Shown here: piece by piece, positions 12,345 to 25,300 of the stretch | How the letters are laid out: each line of letters starts with the position of its first letter | How positions within the stretch are numbered: position 1 is the first letter of the stretch | Origin: Siniperca chuatsi | Taxonomy: Eukaryota > Chordata > Actinopteri > Centrarchiformes > Sinipercidae | NCBI RefSeq assembly: GCF_020085105.1 | Contig: NC_058055.1 | Span: forward strand, 18,429,822 to 18,493,821 | Length of the DNA: 64,000 nt | Direction of reading: 5' to 3' | Notes under the pieces: generated by a model | What the model was told of the DNA's origin: nothing | The model's database searches: none | Seen by the model: the letters and a program-made list of their open reading frames with translations, nothing else | Made by a program: the position numbers and the translations under genes

Positions 12345-15300
12345 TTACTGAGATGTCTGGTACTTAAGGAGCACAGGGTAAGTGGTGCCTATGTGCTTTT
12401 GGTTGTAGTGGTGGCAAACAATCTCCACGTCATAGAAACTGAACTGGACTTTGACACGCTCATTGGGTGAAGTGAGGAAACAGAGAGTATAGAGGGCGAA
12501 CTCGAACTCGGGACTGACGCCGATGAAGATGCTGCCCTTGGGCTTTATACCGTTCTTCCAGCTGAACTGTAGCGCCAGGATGTGTTTGTTCTCGTCGGGC
12601 TGCAGTGAAAGAAAAAGAAAAAGAAATGGCAAGTAATAAACGAGAGGAGAAGATGGTGGTGAGGGATGGAGAAACAAGTAGGATTGTTCGACAAAAGCAG
12701 CTGTGGGCTCGTTCTCATCAGTCTGAGGAGAAGAGACAGGAAAGAAAGAAATGTGAAACTGAAACAGAGTCATGCTGTTTGAGGTGTCAGCATGTCATTA
12801 TCAGTCTTAACAAAGAGAAAGACAATTTGAAACCGGCATGAACAGGAGGTGAGAGTGAGGCAACAAATTAGACTTAGACAAATTAGACGTAAACATCCTG
12901 TCAGTGTTTTACATACTTGTTATACACACTACCTGAGTGCAGAATATGGAGACCCATTTTCACCAAGAAAAGAAAAAAATCATGAAAAGTTAGATAGGAA
13001 AAAATAAAAATACTTGTCAAAAAATGTATTATTACCAACTATCTCCTAATTTTGACTTTTTATCTCATAATTATGACTTCATTAGTCAAAATATTTGACT
13101 AATCTCATAATTTTGACTTATTAAGACAAGATTTTGATTTTGTATCTCATAATTTTATAGCTCATAATAATTCTTAATAATTACAGAGTCAAACTTTTGA
13201 CTTACTACCTCATAATTTTTAATAATTTTGACTTCATAAGTCTAAATGTTTGACTTGTCATGACTTTGACTTAGTCAAAATTATAATTTTTATTTATTAT
13301 AATTTTGACTTATTTGGACAAGATTTTGGCTATGCATCTTAGAATTTTGACTAAGTAAATCAAAACTTTTGACTTACTAATTAATTATTATGAGTATAAC
13401 TTTTGACTTAATGCCTCATAATTTTTTTACTTACTATCTCATAATTTTTACTTACTGTCTCATCATTTGTGCCTTCATAAGTCAAAATCTTTTACATATC
13501 TCACGATCTTGACTTACTATCTCATAATTTTGATTTAGTAAGTATTTTTATGTTTATCATCCATAATCTTTCATTTGTAGTCTTTTCCTGGTGGAAATGT
13601 GCTTCCAAATAGACATAGCTTGAAGAGATACACACATATTTGGGAAGATAGTCCTATTGGTCAATTCCACCATCACCTGATCATAATATCAAACATAATT
13701 GTGTCCCTTTGGTCCAGTGGTCCATGCAAATACTTTGGCATGCAGTAAAGCATGATACTACTGTAAAGGGGATTGATGAAAATTATGCAAAATAGGATAT
13801 GAAAATGTTGCACTGTTTCAAGCTGAATAGATTTTTAAATACTTATAAAATACAATATTGTTTATCCTATATTATACATATAATATACAACAGACATAGT
13901 AGTGCTGAAATATATTCTTGCCCCATTTTGGTCACTCTTAGTTAAAGCAAGAAACACAATAACATCGTACCTGGGGTGAATTTGCATTGACACTGTAGCC
14001 TTTGTAGTCGATGTGTCCCAGCTTTTCTTGTAGGTAGAGCTGGATCCAGTTGTGAAAGCCGATGACAGTCCGCCTTCCTCTTGTCTCTCCAACAAACACG
14101 TGTTCAAACCCTGAAGAGTCTGGCCTGGTGGGAGGTAGACACACGCCATACTTTCTCACTTGTTGTTACATGCAGAAAAACATTCTCATGGTCATGCCCC
14201 AAGCTCAGTTCATTTAAAAGCAGATGGAACCTAAAGGTAGCAGCTTGGCATCTATGAAAACGACCAAATTGTATTAAGTCATGTGCCATTTGGACAAAAT
14301 GGGACGTTTAGTGGCTGCTCCCTTCCTTAACATGCTACAAATAACCATTTTCGATATGGTTCTACTCACAGTGATGCTGACTGGATGTGCTACACAGAGC
14401 CAGTTCCTCCGAGTAAGACGGCTATCATCACAGTGCCAGATTCCACTTGTGAAGTTTTATTTATGTGCTGTGCCAGATTCCACCCACCTGCTGGATCCTC
14501 TCCTCGCATAAAGTTCAAACCAGATCCTGTACAGCTGCTCCTTGAATTGTGTGTCATCCGCTGGAGAGAGGTGCTTCTCTACCAGATATTTATGAGCTAT
14601 CTGCAAACAAACAAGAAGTTCCTATAAAATGTTGTCATTTACAATTTTAGCCATGCTAGTGCCGTGGCTCTAGGAATGGCGATCACCACTTTGGTCCATC
14701 CTGAAATATCTCAACAACTATTTGATGGATTGCCATGAAATTTTGTACAGACATTCATGGTTCCCAGACAATGATTCCTACTGACTTTCGTGACCCCCTT
14801 ACTTTTCATCTAGTGCAACCATCAGGTCAAAGACTTAATTTATTCAACACTTTGGTTTATGACCAAATACCAACAAAACAAAATACATTCCCATTAGCGT
14901 CAGCTTTACTTTGTGTTTAGTGCTAATTAGTAAAAGGTAGCATGCTAACATGTTAAATTAAGATGGTGAACATGGTAAACATTATACCTGCTAAATATCA
15001 GCATGTTAGCATTGTCATTGTTAGCATGTTAGCATTTAGCTCAACGCAAAGCTGTGTCTAAGTACAACTTCACATCTTGCTTTACCTATCAAACACTCCA
15101 GACTGCTCAATGCAGAATTGGTTGCCCCAACCCGATTTATCATCATGTACATTACAAACTGAGGAGCAAAACTGGTTTTGGATCTGCATTATTGTTCTGC
15201 AATTGTTGCAATGTTTTCTTTGTTTGGCACTGATGCCACTACCAGATTTGTATGAGATATCATATCTGTCAGAACAGAACAACAGCAGAGTTTTCAGGCC

Positions 15301-16806
15301 TACACCTATAGAACAAAATGTAGAACATTCAGAACCCTTCAGGAGTTGGACCAGACCCAATCTAACATGGTTATGAGTAATAAAAGTAATAATAATTTAA
15401 TCATTGCAAGAGTCAGTTTAATTGTATTATATGAATATTTAAACAACTGTGTAACTCCTAATTAGTCCTCATTAATTCTTTAGTTGAAATGGACCTTTAT
15501 GAGGCACAGCAAGAGGGGAGGGTTTAATTCCAAAAGTCCCCACAGGTACCTTCATAGTGGGAGTCTGAATGATGGAGTCCAGGAACTTGTGGTTCTCTGC
15601 CACCTCCTCGGGGGTTACAATTTCTGGCTCACCAGTGTCACTCTCATAGTTATCCAACAGGGAGATAAAGGCTGCAGAAACAAACGCAGACACTCCTCAA
15701 AAAGGGATTTTGTTTAGTCTGGGATTAATACATAATGTCATTTTTCAAAACATGTAATAAGTTTAAGTGCTGTCCAATCCTAGAAACGTGGATATAATGA
15801 CGATTATGAAGACAACCAAGCATAGCTGAATACAGAAACTAAGTACAAAAATAGCAATAGCAATCCCAACTATTACATAACTCAACTCCTTATACAGCTC
15901 TGTGCAAGGGCACTGCCTTCTCTTACATGCTACACAATGTAAACCTGTGAAAACACCACTAGACAAAAATTGCCGGAAGAAGCCAGTAGTTGGAGAGGAG
16001 CATCTTTCTGCACCCAGCGCAGTGAACTCTGCATGCTCTGTGCTTATGCAACATGCCACTGTTCGTCATAAGGAGATTATGAGTAGATAAAAAAGCTTTA
16101 CTCTGGAGGGAGGTGACGGGGAGGATAGCTTCAAACTGGCAAACGGTGCCGTGGAATGTGTGAAGAGATCATGTCAATATAAACATTTTTTGAAGCAGTA
16201 ACTAATTCCCCATCCGGAAAATCCAGTTGTAGGCTGCCTTATCCCACAGAAACAAGTGAAAGATAAATAAAAATGAGGTCAAATCATGGTGATTTTGCAG
16301 CTTGTCCTCAAAAACAACTATCTGTACTACTCCCCAAAAAATATTTCTGCACTTACCTAAAAACGTCTCCTTTTTGAAAATATTCTCATCGACAAATGTA
16401 AACAGAGGATATCCTGCTCCATCATTGTTGTCGTTGACCATGCTGTCTCCAGCTTTGCCCTGCAGCAGGAAGACAACCACTCAAACTTTGAGTCAAAAAT
16501 TTGACTTGTGCGAATAGTTTATGTAGGCTCACTGCTTTCTGTTTTCCCAAAAACTCTTAATATGCTGTTCAACAAATGCTCTTCTTGTATGCTTCCATAC
16601 ATTTTGCATTCAGTCATTTAATGTGTTAAAATGAGAGTGTTATGGATGTTTATTGATGTGATAAAAGTTGTTTCAAGATGGTACACAAAACCAAGATGCA
16701 CATAAACTGCACATAATAAGATGTTGTAAGTCATGATTAATAAGAGGAGCAACCTCATGTCTGTGAGTGAGTGAGTGAGTGAGTGAGTGAGTGAGTGAGT
16801 GAGTGA

Positions 16807-16842
<36 letters not shown>

Positions 16843-16949
16843 TGCACCTGCAGCGAGATCCTGTAGTCTTTTCCCGGTTTGAGTCTGTTGATGTCATTGT
16901 CCCATAGCTCCTGCACCATAGCCGACAGCTCTCTGTCACTCTCAATCAT
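12345..16949 (-). CDS. endou: Poly(U)-specific endoribonuclease (EndoU/XendoU family), short form
   Basis: This enzyme cuts RNA at uridylates and leaves 2',3'-cyclic phosphate ends. Six coding exons on the minus strand: 16848-16949, 16357-16459, 15550-15671, 14488-14600, 13971-14124 and 12345-12599, giving 282 aa. The length and layout match Xenopus EndoU (about 292 aa). Human ENDOU is longer, with a signal peptide and somatomedin-B domains; neither is seen here. The catalytic set is in place: Glu154-His155, Glu160, His171 and Lys217, with XendoU spacing (16 residues His-His, 46 His-Lys). The C-terminal SPEFEFALYTLCFL block is typical. The start MIESDRELSAM is the first Met after an acceptor at 17023, so 16950-17022 is 5' UTR and an upstream non-coding exon must exist. 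Fish carry several endou paralogues (a-d); I cannot assign the letter. Confidence 0.9.
13030..13550. repeat. Degenerate AT-rich tandem array
   Basis: More than ten diverged copies of a unit close to CTCATAATTTTGACTTA, some inverted, for example ATTAGTCAAA at 13081-13090 against TTTGACTAAT at 13094-13103. It fills the endou intron between 12599 and 13971. It reads as an old minisatellite, not a transposon. Confidence 0.75.
14645..15075. repeat. Percomorph non-coding interspersed repeat
   Basis: The stretch contains GGATTGCCATGAAATTTTGT, GTGTTTAGTGCTAATTAG and several AGCATGCTAACATG/AGCATGTTAGCAT palindromic motifs. I recognise this string of motifs as a very common percomorph repeat. It lacks coding capacity. 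It lies in the endou intron between 14600 and 15550. Confidence 0.6.
16763..16841. repeat. Compound (GTGA)n(GT)n microsatellite next to a splice donor
   Basis: About twelve GTGA units run into about fifteen GT units. On the transcribed strand the order is donor, CA-repeat, then CTCA-repeat. The CA-repeat begins at intron position +7 after the first coding exon of the endou-like gene, which ends at 16848. Confidence 0.97.
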
Positions 16950-17119
16950 GATGCGACTGCTCGGTTGGGTTCTTGGTCCCGCAGTGGATGAGCTGTGGAT
17001 GCTTTGGTCTCAGTATATGTCTCTAACAGGAGAGGAGCAGTTAATAAAGCTTCTGCTAGGCTTGGTGTTAACAATGAGCCTCAGCAGTGGACAGTAACAA
17101 AAAGCACATTTGCTCTCAG

Positions 17120-17240
17120 AATGAACTAAAGTACAATTCTGGGGTACTGGTACTTTATATTGTATGTTTACTTCACTACAGTTCAGAGGGAGATATTGCA
17201 CCTTTTAGTTTTTTTGTTTTTACATGCAAAACATCTGCTG
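17120..17240. repeat. Fragment of a common fish interspersed repeat
   Basis: The motifs AAAGTACAATTCTGGGGTAC and CTTCACTACAGTTCAGAGGG occur in order, as in a widespread fish non-coding repeat. Its ends are not preserved. Confidence 0.5.
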
Positions 17241-18513
17241 AACTATAAGATTAAGGCAGTTCCCTCATACACCCATTCTTTACTAGATTCCAGCAATTTA
17301 GCCAACTGTAGTCAATTACTGAGTTATTACAGATATTCATTAAAATCCCTTGAAGTTGTGTTTGCGACTGGGAGAGCACTTCATAATACATTTGTGTCAC
17401 TGGGCAAAAGTTTCAAAGTTTATAGATGCATATATGTATTTTCCTTCAAAATGTGTCTGCCTCTCCGAAACGCAAGGTGCACTGTTGATTATTTATGTTG
17501 CATCTCATTTATCCAAAGAAGCCAAAACTCTTCAATAGCACATTTGAGAACTGGTATTATTTCTTCTAGGTATCAAGGTTGGCAGATTAAAAAAATATTA
17601 AGGAGGAAAAAATGTGTGCGCTGTATGATTTGGGAGAAAATTAGTCCTGTTTCCTTTTGTACTGTACATACTGTGATGATTTACTATAAGAGTGTTGATA
17701 TTCCGTGAAATGGCCCAACAAAACCCTGAAATATTCTGGCGTATAGATTATCAAAAATTGGAATCGCTGTTTAATTTTTATGTGTTTGATGTGCCACCTT
17801 TGTTTCTAAAGCCTAGAAGAGAAGGCAAGATAGATTATTTCATTAGTATTTATTCTCCAGTATTATGCAGTACATGTTTATTTATATGATTTATGAATTT
17901 TGCTGTGGACAGGACGGTCTGGAATCTGATTGTGAAAATTATTCAAATTGGTTATCTTTATTTTTGGAGTATTGCTTTATTGCGGGCCGGGCATAGTTGT
18001 ATGCATGAGACAGTAATAAAACACTCATATTTAACTATCTCTTGCTTAAGATGATTTTAATTTATACAGCCACCTGTCAGCACTGTATGGGGATCTTCAT
18101 TTCAGAACTTAAATCTGACTAAGATATAGTCAGACAGGCATCATATCATAAATGTCACTTTAAAAATACTTTTGGAGTTGATTTAACACATGCTTCTTAG
18201 ACAGATAGACAAATTGATTTGAAGTTTTACGCATAATCACAAAACAGTGATTCACAAGGCTATCATGTTAAGTTAATGTGGGCATGTGACAGTCCATAGC
18301 ATTGTAAAAACATAATGGCTTCCCCAGCCAGACAGAGCTCATTCATCCGACTTAACACTCGTGTACCACCACTCCACAACTGCATTCCACAAAAACATGG
18401 CTTACAACAGAACACACATCCATGACACCGAACTCTGGGAACTTCATCATCACCATCCGAGCCCCAGGTCGCATCCCAACAGCCACTACATCAAAATCCA
18501 CTGACCTCTTCCG

Positions 18514-18740
18514 TTGAGTCTCGTCCCGCTTGTATGGTTCGGTGAGGAGAAAACGATGAGTGATCTGAGGGTTAGTGAAGCTCCTCAGTGTTTGCCAGGT
18601 GCTGCTGGTGGTGGTTTCCTGTTTGTGAGAGCAGGTGTCTTTACAGGCATAGTAACAGTTCAGTCAGTCAGTGTATGGAGAAAGACAGGCAGGGGGGGGG
18701 CGAACAGAGGGCAGGACAGGAGAGGGGCCATTTTAAAGGG
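18514..18740 (-). promoter_or_regulatory. Possible first exon and promoter of the endou-like gene
   Basis: On the minus strand a good donor, GAG|GTCAGT, closes at 18514. TTTAAAA, which could act as a TATA-like box, lies near 18732-18738. The placement fits a non-coding exon that would splice to the acceptor at 17023. The start site is unseen and the call rests on the donor and position only. Confidence 0.2.
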
Positions 18741-21700
18741 TTATCCCCTGTCAGCAACTCTAGCCAAAGGGATTACACCATGTTGTCGTCTCTTTTCAAT
18801 CTCAGGCTAAAATGTGGGCTCTTTGTTTCTTTAGTATTTCATTGTTTCTCTCTCTGTCACAGCATAACCTCTGGATTACAGGGTAAATATGGGTCACGTT
18901 TCAGGTAACAAGACGTTGTAAAGGCTACAGGAGTATACTTAAAACACTACAGAGAGCACATTTTTGAATCAAACAGAAAGTACTCAACTTGGTCTGGTAA
19001 TATTTCTGATTTTGCCATTTCATTCTAAATGATCTTATCTCTTAAGACCACCTACATATTTGGTCAAAATTGAGGAAAACATCTAAACATCTAAAAAGGA
19101 TAGTGACATTTCTGAACAAAACTAAATTTAAGAAAAGCCTTGCATCAGGTTTTACACAGACCACTTTCTACATTATTTTATCAGCATTTGCTTCATTACT
19201 TTTAAAGCTTTTGAAACATTCAAGTTGAATAATGACATGTTGAAAGAGTTTCATATATTCACACATCTATGTAATCTTTTTAGTTGTTTCTAATTGTATT
19301 TTTTCACTTTTTTCACTTAATGCCATCTTTATACCACCTTTATACCACCATAAAAAAGGAGCGTGGACAAAACAACTTCTTGGCTCCTGTGAAAATAAAT
19401 ATATACTTGGATGAGTCAGCAGTGTCTGTTTGTGTGAGACACAATACCAAATGTGAATTTCCACACTTGTGCAGGTGAAAAACTGCACTGTGATCCGTAA
19501 CAACAGCGTACGTCTGAATGACTGGAAACAGTCACCTAATCATAATCAAACCTGGAAAAAATGGAGGTACAGACGCATTTCAGTCAAAACATGAGTTTTT
19601 CAATGTAACAAAGGTGGCATATTGGGTCATGTTAATATTCTGCAAAGCCTAAATGGGATCCACATTGGAGGTGTGTATTTGGGAGGAACAACTAAAGAGT
19701 GCTAAACTGTGTCTCATGACACCCACAGCAACTGGAAACAGCATTATTGTTCTGCCAGCAGCAGTAGGTTTCAGTTGGGTGTTCTGTTGCTAGTAGCAAC
19801 TGCTACCGGCACAGTTCCATAGAAGCTTAACTGACATTGTTACAGCCACCATTTTGTCAGATCTGTGACCAAGCAAATACTGACAGGCATCTTTTATCTA
19901 CTCCTTAACTGGCCTTGTTGGAGCATTATCTGTAGGTACTATTTTTATTATATGTTTTGTAATTTGTGATTAATTGTTCTATGATCAGCTTACTGCTAAC
20001 CAAGCTAGCCAATTGTAGCTGTCTGGAGCTAATGTGTTGCTAATACAACATTCTAAGTAACTGTTGGGATAACTGTGGTGTATTTTACTCTTGTGGACTG
20101 TTTACATATGTGTGTTGCACTTCTCATGAGAACTTAATGTTGATCTTTCAGTGGTGATGCTTTGTTTCTTCCTGACATGAAGCACAATGTAACCAATTTG
20201 ACAGCTAACTAGTCTGTACTTTATTGTGTAACCCATTTTTACAATACCTTTGGTCTGACACGTGTTTATGGAATCTCATGGTTGCCTGATTTCTAATCAC
20301 TATCATTGAATTTGTTGTCCAAAACTGTTTCTACAGTTTCAAAACTGCTTCCAGTAAAAACCTCAAAGGCCAATTGCCATCTTCAGCTTTTACTGGAAGT
20401 GAATCTACACACATAATGAGGGCAGAAGAAGAATTATGCTAGCACCAAAGAGCATTTTTCAGTCTATGATCCAATGAATAAAACAGACAAAATGTTAAGT
20501 GGTAACATTTATTTTGAGGAACAGTATGCTGAATGCATTTCAACAGGACTCTACAGGTCCTGTATTCAAACATTTCTTATACGAGAGATGAAGTGACAGT
20601 GACTCCGCCTTTACGGGAAAGTGAATCCATGTGCAAACTGAACTGAGATTGTATTTTTACCAGACCAGCACCAATTCTGAAAGTAGTCTGCACTTTTGAA
20701 GCAGTGAGGAGCAAATCATTCAGCGTTGAAAAAGAACAGATTTGATGCAGGGTTCAATTTCATGACGTTTCCGTCATGGCAAAACAGAACTGCTTGCATG
20801 AAATAGTCTCATTTATGATCAAATGTAAAACAAAAAAAGAAAATAAATTAATATTATACAAAATAATTTTGTATCTCTATACATTATCAAGATTGTATGG
20901 CCTCTCTTTGACACTAATGTTTGGCAACATTAAAATAAAAGTTGTACAAAGGAGGGTGTGAATAAATCTAGTCAAATATCATTCCTAAATGCCTTGGCTG
21001 TTTACCAAGGCATTGGTCTTTCTCACACCACAGTCCCTGAATGACTTATCTTTCCAACAAGTACATTCACACCAATCCCAGTAACCCCATCACGTGATCT
21101 ACTGTCATGAATATTAACTGCAGTGTTCTTCATTATTCCATTCTGCATGGACAAATACACGTGACTCAAACTAATTACGAAACCATTCCCCACAACCAAT
21201 CTCATGAAACTCTTTTCAACCTGCCTGACTTTCATCGAATGGCGTGCAAAGACACGTTTCCGTATATGAACTCATCTGAAGAAAACGCAGATCTAAACAT
21301 AATTTTAGAAGAGAAAAAATTCCTGACAAAAGATGACCCCAGCCTGAAAATAACATATTAACATACAGAGCACACTGTCGGTCTCAGGGTTTCTCATTCT
21401 TGTAGTCAACCAAAACAATCAAACAAAACCTCAGTAGTTTTGGAATTATGGCTGAATCTCCAGGTGTGCCTCCATTGCTTTAATCCAGTATCTTAATCCT
21501 GTTTCTTGATTAGATCATGAAATTCACTTAATTATCCACCTCTTAAGTTGGTCTAAAGAAAATTTAGCTGTGTCATACTTTTGACATGTGACAGAAAGCT
21601 AGCCAGAGGGTAGATACTTAATATAACAAGCAGGATACTTAATATGACAAAGAAGGGCAAATGCACAGTCTTTTCTCTGTCACACTCAGAGGGGATGGTT

Positions 21701-22339
21701 ACTAGCTAATTGGAAGTAAACACCTTGAATTTACCAAACTGAGCTTAGTCAGCGGTTCCAGTATCAGCCCTTGATCATTATAAGCCTGCGAGATGTCAAA
21801 ACTGATCATGAAATGTATGTAAAATTAAGAAGAGAGAAAGTAGATCTCTAGACCTTATCGACTGTATAACAAAGAGAAATCCAACCAAAATTTAGATTTG
21901 TTTTTTTTCTGTTCACTTGCTTTAAGTTTTGAATTCAAATTCCAGTCACAAACTACTTATCAAAGTATGTATCCTTCATAACCATAAGAGTGATTATTTA
22001 AGAAAACGTCTACTTTTACCAAAATGACCACAGCCGTTTCTCTTTCTATTTCTCTTTGAGATTAAAGCTAAAGCTGTTCTTGCCGTTCCTGACAGAATAC
22101 TTAATATACATGACATCTGTCATATATTAAGTAAATATGAAAAATGTACACCCAGGCATTGAATGTTTTATACCCAAGATGCCTGATCATATTGAAAACA
22201 AACAATAGTACCATGTTGCATGGTTGTAGTGGCACTGTTGTGCTAATGCAGGTGTAGTGAGTGCCACAGGTGAAGTGATAGTTATGCGAGATAAAGTGCA
22301 TTCAAACGGCACATACAGCAGTGAGATACTGCACTGGTA

Positions 22340-25300
22340 TCAGTCCTCCTCATCACTCCAGAAGGCATCTTCTTCATCGAGATCCACACCATGGAAGAGT
22401 CTGCAACAGGCAAGAAAAGACACATTCAACCAATGTGTTTACAGATGTGTCAGTGACTAATTGGCTGAAATGATGAAATAAAAGATCACTCACTGGTTGT
22501 AACAAGGTGAATGGGGGTTGTTAAAGTGACTGTATGGGTTGACTTTGCTGAGCAGGCCAAGGCACAGCCAACAGAAGTACTGTCTACACGAGGTACATGT
22601 CATCTTATTACAGCCATCCACTTTCTAGAGAGACACAGAGACAAGGCATCAGTGGGAGAGGACTCAGCAAACGTCAATTAACAAAAGTAACTGACATAAC
22701 CTGGGACTGGACATAGGAATCTTCAGGGACACTACAGAATAGATATAAACATTTAAGAGAGAGTTAGTTCCATTTAACAGAAGCACTGACTGTTGTTAAA
22801 TACTTAATCATCTGTACATTTAAACTAAAATGGCTTTTGGAACAATTAAAGGACATTTTTGGACGAACTGTGTATCAAACACAGGTTGCAGTTAATTTTG
22901 TATTCACCTGTCAACCTTCTTTCATTCTGTGTATAATGTTGGTAATGAAAATAAACACTCGGTTTCATATTTGAAAACTGACAGCAGCGAACACTGACCC
23001 CTGGTGATAAAGTCAAAGCCTGTTCTACTGTCCTGTTACCAGCAAGGGGAGCCCGACCTGTATATTGGTTCCACACCGTGGGCAGCATTTGCAGTTCTCA
23101 TTGAGCCAGTCTGTGCTAAAGGACTCTTCCACTGCTTTCTGGATCACCCTCTTCCCAAAGCGTTGCTCCATGAACTTCTTCCCCTCAGTTGTGGCTGACA
23201 GGTACTCATCTCTGAGGTTACGCAATTCATCTGTGGCGCAAGACAGAAAACAGGGACAGCATTGGTTTTAACCTGAGGACTGAGGGTTGGGATTGCTAAA
23301 ATCTGGTACCAAGTGATGGCTCTCAACTCCTAATTCTATTCTAGGGCACAAACCCACACTTTTCAGTTGAAGTATCCATACTCAATACTCCTTTTAGTAA
23401 CACGTGTTGTGCAGCTATTTTTGTTTTAACATTGCAAAAGATTTAAAAAGAAGCTTCCAAGTCTTATGAAGCTCAAGCTGTCAGCTGACAGCAGCATTAA
23501 ATTTCATAAATATATAACAACACTGACAAAATAACTACTTGTCTCTCGTTGCCCTTCTAAACAAAATTACTGTATTTTCAGTGACATTACCTGCAGGGAT
23601 TTTACAGTTGGAGAGACCATGATAGCCCAGCTTGCACAGTGTGCAAAAAGCATACTGGCAGGCCGAGCAAATTCCCATGGTTGTGTCTGGCTCCACCATA
23701 ACAGCAGTGCCGCATGACTGGCGGGGACAGTAGACCACATCGGCCATGAGGTCCAGACTAGACTGGAGCAGCAAACGGTCATAACGGGCAAACAGCTCCT
23801 CATCTACCAGCTGCTTCACCTGAGAGATGAAGACAGAGGGAGGGTAATTGTTCATTACAACTGATAGGGTGGGAAAACTCAACTCAATTAGAAATTGCAG
23901 AGTGGGAATTTAGTTAAACCCTCGTCTGCAAAAGCACTTTTGTAAAGTGACTTTAGAACTACAAACAAACACAGGCACATACACACACATCTACTTTACC
24001 GCTCTCTTACCTGCAACGGTGTGGCTAAGGAGGTACATTTTGGCTCAGGGCAATTAAGGCACTGAACGTTGCCGTCCCGTATTTGGATCTGGAAGTATTC
24101 AGTCATGCAGGCCTTGCAGTAGACATGCTGGCACTCCTTAAAGCAGAGGCAGCTGGAGCCCAGTTTCTCTAAAAAGCATATCCCACAGCAAAACACCTTG
24201 CTGTCAAACACCCTCTGCCGCTGCGCCTCGTCAAAGTCCAGGAGCTGAGGTAGGAGGTCGGCACGCGGGTCCATCAGCAGGATGGTCCGCGGGTCCAGTT
24301 GAGAAGACGAAGACAACTGCGGTTCAGACTTTTCCTTCTTCACTTCTCTTTTGTTCTCCTCAGCATTTTCAGAATGACTCCCACACTGCGTCAGAGCTGA
24401 ACAAAATTGATAAACGTAAAAATCACTCTCAAAAAACAACCAAAAAAGTCTACATTTTTACAAAACTAAAGTGTGCTCCTTGCAGATACTTAAGCAAAAT
24501 AATATCATCTTCTCATGGAAGGGAAATACTCATCATGTGGTAAATTTACTTAACATGTAAATTGACTGAGGAATCAAGTGCTTTATTTGATCAATGTAGA
24601 CCTTGTGTAAGGTCTACATTGATCAAATAAGGACTTGTTTGAGACACCAGCAATTGTTTTATAGCAAACAAATTAGGCAGGGTGAATAAATGCTAAATGC
24701 TCATACTGTACCCAGTTAATCTACAGTATCAGACAGCCAATCTACTTAGCAGCAGAATGGTAGTAAGAGAATAGCAATGAAAGAAAATTAGGAAATGTTA
24801 TCTACTCTTAATAGATATATATTGGTATGACTATTAGAGAGGTATCTTAGCTAATGCAGATGCATCCACAGAAGCAAAATAACTACATTAATTTAACAAA
24901 ACACATACTGTACCTGTGGCTGCAGGTTCGGTTTTCCTGCGCTCACCACCTGCCTTACTTCCTCCCCTGATGACTTCAAGAGGAGACTGGATGCCCAGAA
25001 AGTCCAGAGCCTCCTCTTTGAGGAGCTGGATCCATGTGAAGAGAATCACACAGCCTTGGTTCTCCTCCCACAGCTCATCCAGGCGTCTGCACAGAGCGCT
25101 CATCTGAGGAGATAAAATGGAAAAGGAGAAGGAACAGGTATTGAGAGTGATGAATGGTAAGGACTGCCCAGAAACTTTGTTTTGAGTGATACCAACAATC
25201 TTTTTCAAGGTAAAGCGTAGTTGACTATCAATGTGAATACTTTGCCAAACCCTGCCGACATGTACAGGTCAGCTTTTGTATAGTTATATAGTGAAGATAT

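Larger units (their letters stand above)
17023..22339. other. Intergenic region between rnf14 and the endou-like gene
   Basis: A gap of about 5.3 kb with no supported coding exon. It should hold the rnf14 3' UTR at its right end and the upstream exon and promoter of the endou-like gene at its left. A repeat fragment at 17120-17240 carries CTTCACTACAGTTCAGAGGG, close to the TCCACTACATTTCAGAGGG core of a common fish repeat. The rest is AT-rich with no clear structure. Confidence 0.5.

Noticed and set aside
12345-12773. Reading the last endou exon as a separate 142-residue protein starting at 12773
   Set aside because: The sequence before 12599 is intron; an acceptor sits at 12600-12601 and the EndoU match begins only at PDENKH.
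16673-16949. Proteins with Thr-His or Leu-Thr-His-Ser repeats near the first endou exon
   Set aside because: These are translations of the compound microsatellite read through the donor at 16847.
17160-17708. A 182-residue plus-strand reading frame in the gap between the endou-like gene and rnf14
   Set aside because: Its composition is AT-driven, it overlaps a repeat fragment at its start, it shows no domain I recognise, and it has no good promoter or splice borders.
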